A DNA stretch of 64,000 nucleotides from NCBI GenBank assembly GCA_037349315.1, contig JBAIAC010000014.1, positions 24,405,001 through 24,469,000 on the forward strand, given 5' to 3'. Below the pieces are notes generated by a model. The model ran no database searches, was not told the origin of the DNA, and was given only the letters and a program-made list of their open reading frames with translations. The stretch is from Chelydra serpentina. Taxonomy: Eukaryota > Chordata > Testudines > Chelydridae. Of this stretch, positions 53,925 to 64,000 are shown one piece after another; the stretch's first letter is position 1, and every line of letters starts with the position of its first letter. Made by a program: the position numbers and the translations under genes.

Positions 53925-54540
53925 TTATTTGTGGGAGTCGTGCGAGCTGCAGGTAGAGGAGCTGAAGAATTCTAATGAAACAAGGCTTGCAGAATTGCTT
54001 TGCGACAGAGCATCAGGTAGAGATGCCCAGCCAAGAGAGAAGAGCTGTGTTAAAATGTGAACACATCTCCCAGTAGCAGCCCTGCAGATTTCTTGGATGG
54101 AAAGATTATGGAGAAAGGCCACGGATATCATTATATCCCTGTTGAAATAATGCCTTCAGGCACTGACATCAAAGCTGTAGGATAACAGGGCAGAGCTTTT
54201 GCTGTGTCCAGCTTGAGGTGCAACATTGTATTATTGTGTCTGAGCACTTGTACAATGAGGCCTTTGAGTAAAGGAGAAAAATCAATTAGAGCCCATACGA
54301 GGGCTGACAGCTCTAGCCCATTTACTTGGATTTTTGCTTCTAAACTCCAGGTTCTCAGATATAAACTCCCAGTACCAGAGGCAGGCATTTGTGGTGAATA
54401 CAACTGAAGCAGAGATGTAGGACCGAAAGAGAATCTCTTCAGATTGTTGCCCTGTAATTCCCACCAGTGACGATTTGGAATTCCGAGCGCATAGTCAAAA
54501 GTACAATCATATCCTCTACATTTACATTTAGGGTGCAATT
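53925..54540 (-). pseudogene. DIRS-like retrotransposon remnant
   Basis: On the minus strand the right part (about 54230-54400) reads 'VNGLELSALVWALIDFSPLL', then 'VLRHNNTMLHLKL'. This is the pattern of the RNase H region of DIRS-type elements (LEL..V..AL..F, then a D/R-NNT box). The left part (about 53930-54110) reads 'LSIQEICRAATGRCVHILT', resembling the C-terminal end of the tyrosine recombinase. In a full DIRS element these parts are much further apart, so a large internal deletion is implied. The frame is broken between them and the RNase H acidic residue before NNT is replaced. The DIRS assignment is reasonable but rests on short motifs. Confidence 0.55.
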
Positions 54541-57500
54541 TGCTTCCACTCAGTGTTGTGATGGTCTAATTTGCATATAGCATCAGATTTGTGAAGGAAG
54601 CCTTGAGACAACAGAGAAAAGAGAGCTGAACAAATGTATCGTGGCAGTCCTGCTTTCATGCGCCCATGGTGTCACTTTTCATATTAGGATGTCATCACCA
54701 CGAGAGAAGCTTAGGTGACACCAAATGGCTACAAGGCAAACATGATAAGATCCTGTCTTATCTGAATTGGAATGTATTGACACTCAGATGAAAGAATGAG
54801 TTGTCAGTTGCATACGTTAACACATTGTTAAAAACCCTGTCATATTTTTAAAAATCCTAAACTAAAAAATATAATTAAAGTACCTCCTCCATTGCAATGA
54901 AATGATCTAAAGTTAACGTATTACCATTGGATGGGTAATCTATTTTTTAAAACTATGAATTTCAAATGTTGTTTTCCTCTTAATTGAAACAATTGTTTGA
55001 TTGACACGAAGTAAAAGAACTTTACAAAATTAAAAATAATTAAAATTAAAAGTGAACAAAAAAACTTGACTTGCACAGATCTGAGTTTAGTGATATGTGT
55101 TTACCATACAAGTATTATTGGCATAAAACATAAGCAGTACAGGGTGCTACTGCGTAGTACCCTGCATTCTGTATACCACGTTAGGTAGTAAGGTTGACAT
55201 CAGCCACATCAGGAGTAGCACAGAACCTGGGTCTTGGCAGATCAGTACTGATGGAATTATACAAATATTTTATTTAAAAATGTGTTATAGCAATTTTTTA
55301 AGTTTGCATACAATTTGAACTTTGTGGCTGGATGATTTTGAATCTAAACAGATTACTTTGTCTCAGCTTCTATATTACAGTAAAAATCAAAAGTGGTCAT
55401 TACAACAATGGATGAGTTCCTACTTCCTTTTTACCTCTCTTTCTAACATAAGCTTCTTTGAGACAGAAGTTCTCCATTTTGCCACGAGCCATGGGCAGTA
55501 ACCAAGGCAGAATTCAATAATATGCCTAGGAGACTCTTTCCAAAATAAAACAAACACATGGATCAATCCCCTACCTGCAACCTTATCTTCTCCCAGATTT
55601 TAGTAATTTAAATACCCCAGTTACCTTTACAACTGTTTCTTTCCCACTCACAAACAACAGGACTCCTTGGGATTATGAAACCTCAAATATTTTTATTAGG
55701 GGAAAGCACAATAACCATATATTTGCATAAAAATAAAAAATGAGCAAAACCCAGACACTGTATCAGGGGTATGACCAATTTACAGGGTTATTAATTATTA
55801 ATTGCCTGGCTTGTAAATAAGAGTTCTGGGTCTCAACAGGACAATCCCCGCCATTTAAAATCTCACTCAGGAACCCAAGTAGACTCAGTGGTGGACAAGT
55901 GGACCCCAGGATGGCTCTCTTTTAATGTCCAGCTATGCCCACACCACCAGATCCTGCTCCAACTCATAGCTACCTGGTCTGACCCCTGAAAATCAGCTTC
56001 AGTTGCTGTCTATTCTGGTGTAGTTTGCAAAGTCAGCTTCACTGTTGCTAGTCTGGTCCTGAAAATTTAGTTCGACTGCTTCTAGTTTTGGCCTACCAAA
56101 TCAGCTCCATTGGTGTTGGCAGTCTGGTCCAGTCCTCTCCAACAAAGTCCACTCTGCAAGTTCGGATTCTCTAGAAGGGATGAATGAATCAGAATGAATC
56201 AGGACCCTTGCACATAATCCTTTATCTCAATACCCTTCAAGCTTTAGGTGACCAACTTTTTAGCAGCTATACCTTACACAATTAATATCCCTTTCAGAAA
56301 TACACACTATCATCAGTCACAATATCAGAACATAAATGAATTCCAGTGTAACACAACAATCTATATAATTAATGTAAATAAAGCCTGCCAGAGCATGTAG
56401 ACTTTCCCATTTCTCTGATATAGGGAAGCAAAGAGTTCTGTTCCTTTATACTTTGTGGACCTGGGGCTTATAAATGTTCCAAGTCAACAGTTTTAGGTTG
56501 GAATGTTCCCTCATGGTTGATGTGTGAGAGTCAGTTTATTTCAGTGTGTCTTCTTGTATGAATGCAAACCAATGAAGGATCTGCTGGTGTTCCCACACGT
56601 TGGGCAGACATGGCTACATCATGAAAACTCAATTAAGGAAAGTTCTGTAATATTTGCTGGGGACAAAAGTCTTCAGAGCTCATAAATTCTACAGAGGAGA
56701 GAGCCAGCTGATACATTAGAATAGGTCTTGGATCAAGGAGCTTCCAAGTTTCATTGGTGAAAGCGTAAGCTTTCCAAATCATATAGCCCTGGAGCCCTTT
56801 ATTTTTCTAGTTTTTATTGCTTAACAAACCCAAAGGGGAAAATCGAATGACAAAAAATAAACCATAAGAAAATAAAACAAGCAAGCAAAAAACCACCAAG
56901 CTATTAATACAAAACTAAGATTCCTAACGCTTACAAATAATTAATTTTCAAAAAGAAGTTGCTCAAAATTGTTAATTTTGTAATGCAGAATTTTTTTAAA
57001 AAGGTAAAATTACCTGAAACTTTTTTCACTGTCAGTACATGACATACCAAAAAATATATATAGCAGGATTTTCAATAAGGGTGATTTAACATTGTGGTAG
57101 CAACTTTAATGTCTTGATTTTAATTATCTGAGTGGTAGGTACTTCAATGTTAACATGACAGTTGCCCTATTTTTAACATAATTAATAACAATAGTACAAT
57201 GAAGGTGTAAAAGGGCCTTCAGCTTAAAATGGTTCTTATTTTATAGTGCAATTTAGCTTTTACTCAGTGCTTTTGTTTTTTCTGGACCCTGCAACTGCAC
57301 TGGAATGCAGCAATTAAGCAAATGGTTTGGTAAGCGTGGCATAACTAGGGAACACTTAGGCTTGATGGAGTGGCTAACTGACAAGAATGGTTAGCTAATC
57401 AGATCGCTGTTAATTGAGAATTACAAATACCTCTTTCCAGATATCCTATGGCTTGGCTTGTAAATCTTATTGACAAAGTTTATGTAGACCCATGTAAATG

Positions 57501-57695
57501 CCTACTGAGTTTAGATGGCAGGTCCACCAGACCTCATGCTGGAAAAGGGTTGATGTTAGATGCTTTACTCTAAACAGCTTTGGTAAATTCAGGAAGAGTA
57601 AAACCAACAAAAAAAACCTCAAACTTTTCTTACTTGAAATTGTGCTTATCTTGTGTGTTTTGCGTGCACTCTCTCATTTTCCTGGATGAAGACAG
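54541..57695. other. No gene seen; degenerate tandem repeat near 56.0 kb
   Basis: Very AT-rich at 54780-55080 and 56800-57250. A degenerate tandem repeat of about 32-40 bp ('aatcagcttcagttgctg', 'aagtcagcttcactgttgct', 'aatcagctccattggtgt') covers about 55985-56140. No exon was recognised. Confidence 0.4.
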
Positions 57696-57785
57696 AGATG
57701 GGTATCACTGTGCTGATGCATCGGCCAGAACACTGTTGATAGAGCGGATAGTTTCCCAGCTACTGGACAGAACTGCAGCCAGTAA
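57696..57785 (+). CDS. Possible terminal exon, weak
   Basis: A pyrimidine-rich stretch ('gcactctctcattttcctgg') precedes AG at 57694-57695. The following frame 'DGYHCADASARTLLIERIV' continues to a TAA at 57783-57785 that overlaps an AATAAA signal (57785-57790). The compactness (stop and polyadenylation signal overlapping) would suit a retroelement or a short 3' exon. I see no upstream partner exon and cannot identify the protein. Confidence 0.22.
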
Positions 57786-57952
57786 ATAAAGCCATTATTT
57801 GTGCATTTTTCTTCTTTAAGGAGTCAACTTGGTGGTAGTGGTGGGGAGAGATGACGAAGAGTAGCAACTGGATATCACAGTCACAATAGCTAACTGAGGG
57901 AATCCACCAGTTGACTGGGGGATTGGTTGATTGGTTGGTTGTACTAGTAATG

Positions 57953-58180
57953 CTAAGAGAGAGGGAGAGGAAATTCTGAAAGGCCAGCTGAGCTCCTGGC
58001 TTGTCTCAAAAACTTTGAGAACAAGGCTGAGAGATTTTCATCCTTGTCCTTGGTAACCCTTGCATGGCATGCTACCAGGACTACAAGGGTGCCCAGAACT
58101 AGCTCCCAGACTGAGGAGAAGTTTAAAACTGGAGATTTACCCTTAAAGGGATAGGGCACAGGTAAATCTAACCCTTCCAT
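57953..58180 (-). mobile_element. Left remnant of an older LTR-type retroelement
   Basis: The last 40 bp before 58181 ('ccttaaagggatagggcaca') align without gaps to 63424-63463. The alignment continues across the inserted Ty3/gypsy element into 62200-62214. This block is therefore one end (probably LTR) of an older element split by the insertion. The outer limit is approximate. Confidence 0.45.
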
Positions 58181-58472
58181 TGTTATGGCCTGGGGCATGG
58201 GTGGTCAGAGCAGGGGTGGACAGTCTTGCAGGCCAGAGTAGGAGTCAAGAGCTAAGAGTCAGGAACCAAGCAGAGCAGAAGCAAGCCTGGAACAAGAAAG
58301 GCACAAGAGCATAGCAGTTGCAGGTATAAACACTGAGCAGCCACTTGCCTAGTACTATTGCTGGGTTTAAGTCCTGGCAACACTGCTCAGCCAATCAGGT
58401 GATCTGGCTAATTAGGGATCTCAGCTGTAGTTAGCTAGCTGATCCCAGACCCAGCTGCAGGCCCTCATTCCA
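58181..58472 (-). repeat. 3' LTR of the Ty3/gypsy element
   Basis: Shares 'ctggggcatgggtggtcag', 'gagcagccac', 'cagccaatcaggt', 'gctagctgatcccag' and 'cagctgcagg' with the other LTR. Ends on the plus strand are TG (58181) and CA (58472). It is followed at 58473-58500 by a C-rich stretch that on the minus strand is a purine tract (GTGGGGTGGGGAC). Confidence 0.75.
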
Positions 58473-58499
58473 GAAAGTCCCCACCCCACAACCTTTGAG

Positions 58500-58620
58500 G
58501 CCATGCCCTAGGGCCTGGTTTCTCAGGATAAACCCATTGGAAATCCTGTAGTAGATCCAGGGGGTGGATGTTTTCAATTTGTTTCCAAGATTGCTCATCT
58601 GGAGCATAACCCTCCCAGTC
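58500..58620 (-). pseudogene. Chromodomain at the pol C-terminus
   Basis: Minus-strand reading gives 'QYLVDWEGYAPDEQSWK' followed by 'IHPLDLLQDF', the core of a chromodomain: a beta strand, WEGY, then SWE-like W. Chromoviruses use it to guide integration to particular chromatin. This is the best-preserved protein piece of the element and places it in the chromovirus lineage. Confidence 0.8.
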
Positions 58621-58932
58621 CACTAGGTACTGGTGTTTTCTCCTAACAAATTGGGAGTCAAGGATTTGTCTGAGAAAGTATTCTTCTTTCCCCCAGGGTT
58701 ATGGGTGGTGGTAGTGGGGCAGCAGTAATTCAGCAATATATTCTCAGTATGAGGCTTAAGGAGGGAAACGTGAAACAACAAATGGATCTTGAGTGAAGCA
58801 GGTAGTTACCACTTGAAGGCTACAGGATACAGATATTCCAAGATCTTGAGTGGGCCCAGGTACTGCTGATCAAGTTTGGCTGATGGGCAGGTCAAATTGA
58901 GGTTCCAGATGGAGAGCTAGACATTGTCTTCT

Positions 58933-59513
58933 TCACCTGCCTCCCTCCAGCTTGGCTGGGGCCAGTCTAATGGGCCTAGTGTGCATTGTATGTATAAGTT
59001 CCTGTGTGGATCTTAATTGTACTTGGTACTGCTGGGTGGCCCAGTCTGTGGTTGCAGGTACCAGGGAGTGGGTGGATATGTCAGGATGGAACGGAAGATG
59101 AGAACCATAGCTCACACACAATGAGCTTTGTTGTTTGAGGTGTGGATTGCATTGTTATAGGCAAATTCTGTAGTGGAGCAGAGATAACCAGTTGTCTTTG
59201 TGGTCATTCAAGAAACAGTGTAGGTTCTGGTCTAGAACCTGGCTGGCTTATTGTGGTTGCCCATTAATCTGTAGCTTGACACAATGCCAGTTGGTAGCCC
59301 ACAGTAGCAGAAGATATTCTAAAGAAAGAGGTGTGCTATTTCTGGGGTGGTAGGGATGGTGCAGAATGGAACAAAATGTGCCATATTAATTAGGAGATCA
59401 ACTATGACTAGTATCACCCTGTGCCCATGAGAGTGAGGCAGATCCACAATAAAATCCATTGATACAGGAGACCAGGGTAGAGGAGGAAATGGGTAAAGGC
59501 TTGAGAAGGCCAA
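58933..59513 (-). pseudogene. Integrase catalytic core, degraded
   Basis: An open part at 59319-59513 reads 'PVSMDFIVDLPHSHGHR' and 'VIVDLLINMAHFVPF'. It contains the first catalytic aspartate (DFI) of a Ty3/gypsy integrase. The stretch that should hold the second aspartate and the glutamate (about 59150-59310) is rearranged with stops. A later piece (58933-59121) continues toward the chromodomain. Strand transfer would be impossible. Confidence 0.75.
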
Positions 59514-59538
59514 GCAGTTTCAAGCAAGGGGTCTTGTT

Positions 59539-59787
59539 TCAGAAGCAAATGTCGCAGGATTTTACATATTCCTGAATGCATTTATGTAGGCCAGGATACC
59601 AGAAACTCCATGATATCAGGCCCCATGTCTTAGCCTGGGCAAAGTGATCAGCGAGTGGCATGGCATGGCATAATTTCAGGACCTGGAGTCTAGGTTGACC
59701 CTCTAGAATATAAATATGATCCTTGTAATAGAAGAGGCCATACTCTAGCCTGAATTCAGAGCTGGATTGGGCAACTGCATTATCCAT
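59539..59787 (-). pseudogene. Integrase zinc-binding (HHCC) domain
   Basis: An 82-codon open frame with 'RLQVLKLCHAMPLADHF' (H-H pair), 'WGLISWSFWYPGLHKCI' and 'KSCDICF' (C-C pair). All four metal ligands are kept. This N-terminal domain lies directly upstream of the catalytic core, as expected. Confidence 0.82.
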
Positions 59788-60149
59788 GGTCTGGAGGAGC
59801 TGGGTTGTGAAAGGGTTGTGGGGCAGCTGAGAATGGATGGACAGACATTAGATTGCTGTTGACTGACAGGTTGACAGAGGTGGATGCCTTTAGCACTGTG
59901 GAGAGAAGTTCTTCTCTAGGCTCAAGGTACTCTTCTTTGTGTGATAGAGAATCTGCTTTCCCATTTCTAGCCCCCAGGTGATAGGTTACAATAAAATCAA
60001 ATTAAGCAAAAGATAGAGATTAGCAGATCTGGCATTGATTGAGGTGTTTGGTCATCCAGAGGTACTCTAGGTTCTTATAGTCAGTGAGAACCTGGACAGG
60101 GACCCAAGATACCTCCAGCAGGTGATGCTATTCCTTGAATACTGCCTTG

Positions 60150-60402
60150 GTTGCCAATAACTCCTTGTCCTAGATATTGTAATTCTTTTCCACTGAGGTC
60201 AGTCTGCAAGAGTAAAAGGGTGACATTGACAGTGGGAGCCCATTAACCATGACAACAACTTGCCTATGGCAAAGTTTGTTGTGTGAGCTTCCATAATAAA
60301 TACTTTGGTGGATAAGAATGGGCACTGTGGTTGATGGCCTCTACAGCTGATCACAGGCAGACTGAGCTTCCAAAGACCAAAAGGAACTATGCTCCTTTTC
60401 AC
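60150..60402 (-). pseudogene. RNase H region of pol
   Basis: Minus-strand frames give 'FIMEAHTTNFAIGKLLSW', the RNase H start in which the usual first acidic residue is replaced by H. The frame is broken on both sides. The remaining connection and the sequence to 59790 are too decayed to assign residue by residue. Confidence 0.65.
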
Positions 60403-60594
60403 AGGAGTGCCGTTATAGGGGCAACCAGGCTAGGAAATCCTTTGATGAAACATTGGTAAAAGCTGGTGAAACACAAGAACTGCTGTACCCTTCTATGTCT
60501 TTCGGGGGCTCCCTGCCATCTTGCATGGGTCCATAGTTAGTCCCTTAGGGAAGTTCCTTAATACCATAGGAATTCAACTGTGTTCTGGTCAAAC

Positions 60595-61122
60595 TTACTC
60601 TCTCGAGCTTTGCGTACAGGTGGTTTTGCCAGAGTCTAAGATGTGGCACATGTTGTTCATGAGGATCCTGATCCTCAGGAAAAAAAAGAGGCTATCAAGG
60701 TAAATGATCACAAATTTGTTCAACATGCCTCGGAAGATATCATTAATGAATTGCTGAAAGGTTACCAGGGCATTGCATGGGCTGAAAGGCATGACCAGGT
60801 ATTTGAAATGCCCATACCTGTTACAGAAAATCATCTTCCACTTATCTCCTTCTTCCATCTGAACTAGATTATAGGCTCTGTGAAAGTCCAGATTGCTGAA
60901 GACCCTGGCAGAGTGCAGCCTTTGAGAGATCATTAATAAAAGGTAATGTTCCTGAGTAGTAACCATATTTAATGTCTGGTAGTTCACATAATGTACTGGA
61001 GAGAGGAGAAAGATGCCAACCCAGCTCAGACCCCTCTGTTGGGGCTGGAGTTTGCCATTTCCTGAGCAGAAATACAGACTGGACTTTTCCAGGGCAGCTT
61101 GATGTGAAGTATCCCAGTTCAA
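60595..61122 (-). pseudogene. Reverse transcriptase, inactivated
   Basis: A 175-codon open frame containing 'LHSARVFSNLDFHRAYN' (first catalytic aspartate region), 'GHFKYLVMPFSPCNA' and 'NKFVIIYLDSLFFF'. The last should be the Y-x-D-D active-site box but reads YLDS, so the second aspartate is lost. The part before 'GNGKLQP' is non-homologous, which marks the deletion that removed the protease and start of the reverse transcriptase. The thumb and connection after 60595 are frameshifted. Confidence 0.85.
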
Positions 61123-61159
61123 TGCAATACAGGCATAGGCCTGATACTGTAAGCCAGTT

Positions 61160-61823
61160 TTAATCTGTGTTGGAGAGACATGGCCAAGCTTGGCAGAGCT
61201 GCATGGGTTTCAGCTGGATGAGGACACCAGGTGCTGGCAGACTGGACTTGGCAAGACCAGTGAGGGACTGCCTGATGGAATACTGCCTAGAAAGAAAGTC
61301 AATCTTAATATTGAGCTCAATCAAGGCAACCACACCAGTTGGTGTCTCTGTGCATGCTAGGTCATCTTTGGTCTCATCTTCGAGGCCAAATCGGAAGAGG
61401 TAGCACTGCACAGCCTCACTCCATGTGGTATCATCTACCAAATGCTGAAACTCTGCAGCTGAAACTCAATTAGAACTGGACTAGTGCCATGATGACTTGA
61501 ACAAAATCCTCAAACTGGTTCAGGAGAGGGCTAGACTTTTCCAGGAGTAGGGAGGACCAAGCCAACAACTTGGTAAGTAGGCTAATGGTAAGTCCCACCC
61601 GGGACTGGCCAATGAGGGAAAATTGCTGGCGCAGCAGGAATAGGCACTCACACTGATTCGTAAAACTGCAGAGCTGACTGCAGTCAGCACCAAACTTATT
61701 TGGTAGGACAACTGTAGGTTCCAGAGAGGGAGGAGTCACAGGTGAAGAAGCCTGGTCCTGCAGCATGGCATTCTGCACCTGCAGAACATTTACCTGCATC
61801 TGTAGGTTCTGTAGGGCACCCAC
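61160..61823 (-). pseudogene. Gag fragment
   Basis: Two open pieces. 61470-61823 starts with a leucine/glutamine heptad-like N-terminus ('GALQNLQMQVNVLQVQNAM') and continues with 'LPNKFGADCSQLCSFTNQCE' and 'LLTKLLAWSSLLLEKSS', the capsid-like gag core of vertebrate Ty3/gypsy elements. 61160-61441 ('DDTTWSEAVQCYLFRFGLED') continues it after a frameshift. The zinc-knuckle nucleocapsid part is not seen and was probably deleted. Confidence 0.72.
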
Positions 61824-61921
61824 TACTTTATCAGGATTATGCTAGCCTTAGGGGATCCATTCCAGTAACCAACCTGTTCCTGTCCCCTTCTTTACCTCCT
61901 TGTTTGTTTGGGCTGCTCAAA

Positions 61922-62194
61922 CGGTCATGGACTGGGGCATGGGTGGTCAGGCCTAATGCTCAGAGCAGTGGGGGTTGGTCCTAGTGGTTGGAGCTGAAGT
62001 CAAGATCCAGAAGCCAGAGTCAGTAAAACAGGAGTCAATTGCATAAGGAGCAATTGCATAAGTATTGAGCAGCCACTAGCCAAGTGCCACTGCTGGGCTT
62101 AAGAGCAGCCTTGGCAATGCAATCAGCCAATCAGGTATTTTGGGTATGATTAGCTAGTTGATCCCAGGTCCAGCTGCAGGTCCTCATTTCTGTC
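61922..62194 (-). repeat. 5' LTR of the Ty3/gypsy element
   Basis: Diverged direct repeat of 58181-58472 ('actggggcatgggtggtcag', 'gagcagccac', 'cagccaatcaggt', 'gctagttgatcccaggtcc'). The outer terminus has lost the canonical TG. Divergence between the two LTRs is substantial, so the insertion is old. Confidence 0.7.
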
Positions 62195-63130
62195 TCCATT
62201 CCCTTATGAATGCTGTAAATGAAATGTTCTCCTGACATGTCTATTAACAAAATATAACAGATAGTCCATCCATTTGACTTATTAGCAGTAGTCCACAAGT
62301 TCCACAAGCTCATAACTGTCTTTCATTTGCTGTTTCCATTTCTCACCATAATCTTTATGGTGTACATACAGAGTTCCTAGGTAAACCAAAGGCAATGTCA
62401 ATGGGCAAAAGGGGTGATTCCCACATAATAAACAGAAGGGTGAGAACCCTGTAGCTTAATTTTGTGTAAAATTATAGGCATAGATAACCTTATTAAGGGA
62501 GCACTTCCAGCTTTACTTTTGTTCCTCTAGCAAAGTTCTCAATGTAGCTCGCTGAACTTGGTTCAGCCTTTCTACATCCCCCTTGCTCTGGGGATAACAT
62601 AGGGTGTGTAAAATGTTTCAGTTTTACAGTAGTAGTGTAACCTTCTAAATAAATTATTTGCAATTTCTGCCCCTTGGTCATGATTAATTTTGGGGGGGAA
62701 TCAAATTTTAAAACAAAGTCACTGAAGATCTTGTTTTTCACATCTTTCCTGACTTTTTGATGATAGGGGAGGTTTGGAAAAAGGAGATGAAAGAAGTCTA
62801 TTGATACAAGTGCAAAATGGTTCTATTGTAACTATGTTTGTTAGCAGAGCTGGTGGGGTTTATTTTGCTTGATGCATGTACAGACTAACAACAATGGCCA
62901 ATGTCCCACTTCATCTTTGGCCAATAAAACTGATCTCGTGCCAGACTGATTACTTGCTTTGTTCCTTAGTGTCCCATCTCTTCCTGTGACATACCTGATC
63001 AAAACAAAACAGCTTTTTGCTGCAGTTTCACTGCAAGTCATCCTAGAAGTGCCCAGAGATTCAAAATCTCTTCAATGCTAATCATTTAGCTGGTATAAAA
63101 ATCACTCTACCTGAATGAAGGTCTCCTAGC
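62195..63130 (-). pseudogene. Integrase remnant of a second Ty3/gypsy-like element
   Basis: Minus-strand frames (mainly 62493-62741) read 'FDSPPKLIMTKGQKLQ', 'LEGYTTTVKLKHFTHPM' and 'SPEQGGCRKAE'. This is an integrase core from the second catalytic region to the glutamate region, with the aspartate of the T-D-x-G box replaced by K. The 62850-62990 part has 'YWPKMKWDI', like the zinc-domain linker. 62250-62420 gives a C-terminal piece ('HHKDYGEKWKQQMK'). The lineage differs from the chromodomain element next to it. Confidence 0.6.
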
Positions 63131-63199
63131 TCTCTCCTGGCCATTGTACTTGCAAATAATTAAATCTTCCTTGGCAACTTTTCCTGGAGCATTCTGCAG

Positions 63200-63490
63200 C
63201 AGCTGTAGGTTGGTAGGTTCGTCTCTTGGAGAGATCAGATAATTGCAATTCAGCCTCTTCTGCCTTTGCATCCCAACTGTTACATTCCCAGACCAGGGAC
63301 AGTTTTAAACTTAGTGTCAAAAATACAAACACATACAGCTTGCACAAGCCCCATTGTTGCTTAGTCCTTTCAAGGGACACACAACCAGATCTGTCCTCTT
63401 TGGCCCCTCAACAGACCTTCAATCCTTAAAGGAACAGTGCACAGGTTAATCTAGCTCAGACATTCCCTTAGGAGTGCTACACTTGGAATT
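63200..63490 (-). repeat. Right end (probable LTR) of the older retroelement
   Basis: 63424-63478 aligns without gaps to 58141-58180 joined to 62200-62214, with 44 of 55 bases equal. 'cccagaccagggacagtttt' also resembles 'cccagactgaggagaagttt' near 58110. The extent to the left and right is approximate. Confidence 0.45.
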
Positions 63491-64000
63491 TCCCTCCCTA
63501 AAGATCCCTCTTCGTCTGTTTCCCTGACAAGTAACAATCATCCATCTTGGCTTTAGTTGCCTTCTGGCAGCTAACTTGGTAAGAGTGATATAAGACCTTT
63601 GGACCTAGCCCTTTCCCCAGTAGGTGGTTTGAGCTAAGAAGTAATTGTGGGGCCGATTAGGAGGAGAATAGGCCCAGTGTGAAGGGAAGAGAAATGGATG
63701 TTCAATGAGGTAGATATTTATAGTGAGGTATCATGAATATTTAAATGAATTTGTCATTGAGAGCCTCTGAACTCAAATATTGTCTGAACCATCAGTTACT
63801 TTCCATCTCTAGTTCAAGTATTTTTTTCTTTTTCTCCTGACAACAGAGGCTATGTTAAGTGTGTGGTGTTTTTTGTTGTTGTTTTTTTGCTATTTATGGA
63901 TACAGTCTGTTATTTTTAAAATTTCAAATAGACAATTGAAACCTTAAAAAAAAAAATCACTGGGACAGGTGTTAATCACTGCTCAGAAATAGTTGAGAGA
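63491..64000. other. No gene seen
   Basis: AT-rich end of the window with T-rich and A-rich runs near 63870-63960. Confidence 0.4.

Larger units (their letters stand above)
58181..62194 (-). mobile_element. Decayed Ty3/gypsy chromodomain retrotransposon
   Basis: Direct repeats of about 270-290 bp at the two ends (58181-58472 and 61922-62194) serve as LTRs. Between them, on the minus strand, are gag, reverse transcriptase, RNase H, integrase and chromodomain pieces in the standard Ty3/gypsy chromovirus order. Target duplication TCCAT is at 58176-58180 and 62195-62199. At 4.0 kb it is shorter than usual. Gag runs almost directly into the reverse transcriptase, so the protease and part of gag/pol are deleted. 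Many frameshifts and stops make it non-functional. Confidence 0.85.

Noticed and set aside
58176..62199. Alternative 6-bp duplication TTCCAT/TTCCCT with the right border at 62198
   Set aside because: It would keep a CA-type end, but the gapless match of the joined flanks to 63424-63478 fits only the TCCAT model.

Overview
This is a repeat-rich, intron- or intergene-like stretch of vertebrate nuclear DNA, most likely from a turtle. The main evidence is a family of short interspersed elements with a tRNA-like head and a CR1 LINE tail ending in TTCTATGA units. This is the architecture of the tortoise Pol III/SINE. One complete copy lies at 48346-48522 and tail or body fragments lie near 32.5, 38.9 and 52.1 kb. 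CR1 3' ends, CAGTGGTTCTCAA- and CAGAGGT-type hAT elements, Harbinger MITEs and long LTRs fit that origin. There is no bacterial-style gene content and no CRISPR array. The only host coding signal I can argue for is one 104-bp exon candidate on the minus strand at 37490-37593.

Layout. 1-20 kb is AT-rich background carrying a 1146-bp solo LTR (2018-3163, perfect TACCC target duplication), a Harbinger-type MITE (4559-4740), tRNA-related and foldback repeats, an hAT element (10798-11349, perfect 8-bp duplication), a foldback retroposon (15231-15429) and two LTR-like blocks (17.3-19.5 kb). 20-45 kb holds an orphan minus-strand LTR with polypurine tract (20.3-21.35 kb), a 22-bp perfect hairpin (21476-21526), an hAT element (26026-26567) and a solo LTR (27329-27927, GGTAT duplication). 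It also holds a Harbinger MITE (28098-28396), a CR1 fragment (30.2-30.67 kb) and another solo LTR (41035-41978, ATTAC duplication) that itself carries an insert.

45575-50724 is the centrepiece: a 5150-bp PIF/Harbinger DNA transposon with related terminal inverted repeats and a TCA target duplication. It carries two convergent genes: a Myb/SANT-like DNA-binding protein (plus strand, two exons) and a DDE transposase (minus strand). Each is interrupted by a single nonsense codon but is otherwise open, so this is a young or recently dead autonomous element. Three MITEs in the window share its GTCTACACT terminal core and could have used the same transposase. The Myb intron contains an unexplained antisense open frame and a 77-bp minisatellite.

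52-54.6 kb has a SINE, a palindromic Harbinger MITE, a GC-rich hAT palindrome with a perfect 8-bp duplication, and a DIRS-like retrotransposon remnant. 58181-62194 is a decayed Ty3/gypsy chromodomain retrotransposon on the minus strand (LTRs, gag, RT, RNase H, integrase, chromodomain). It is inserted into an older LTR-type element whose integrase and other end remain at 62.2-63.5 kb. The order of insertion can be read from these nestings.
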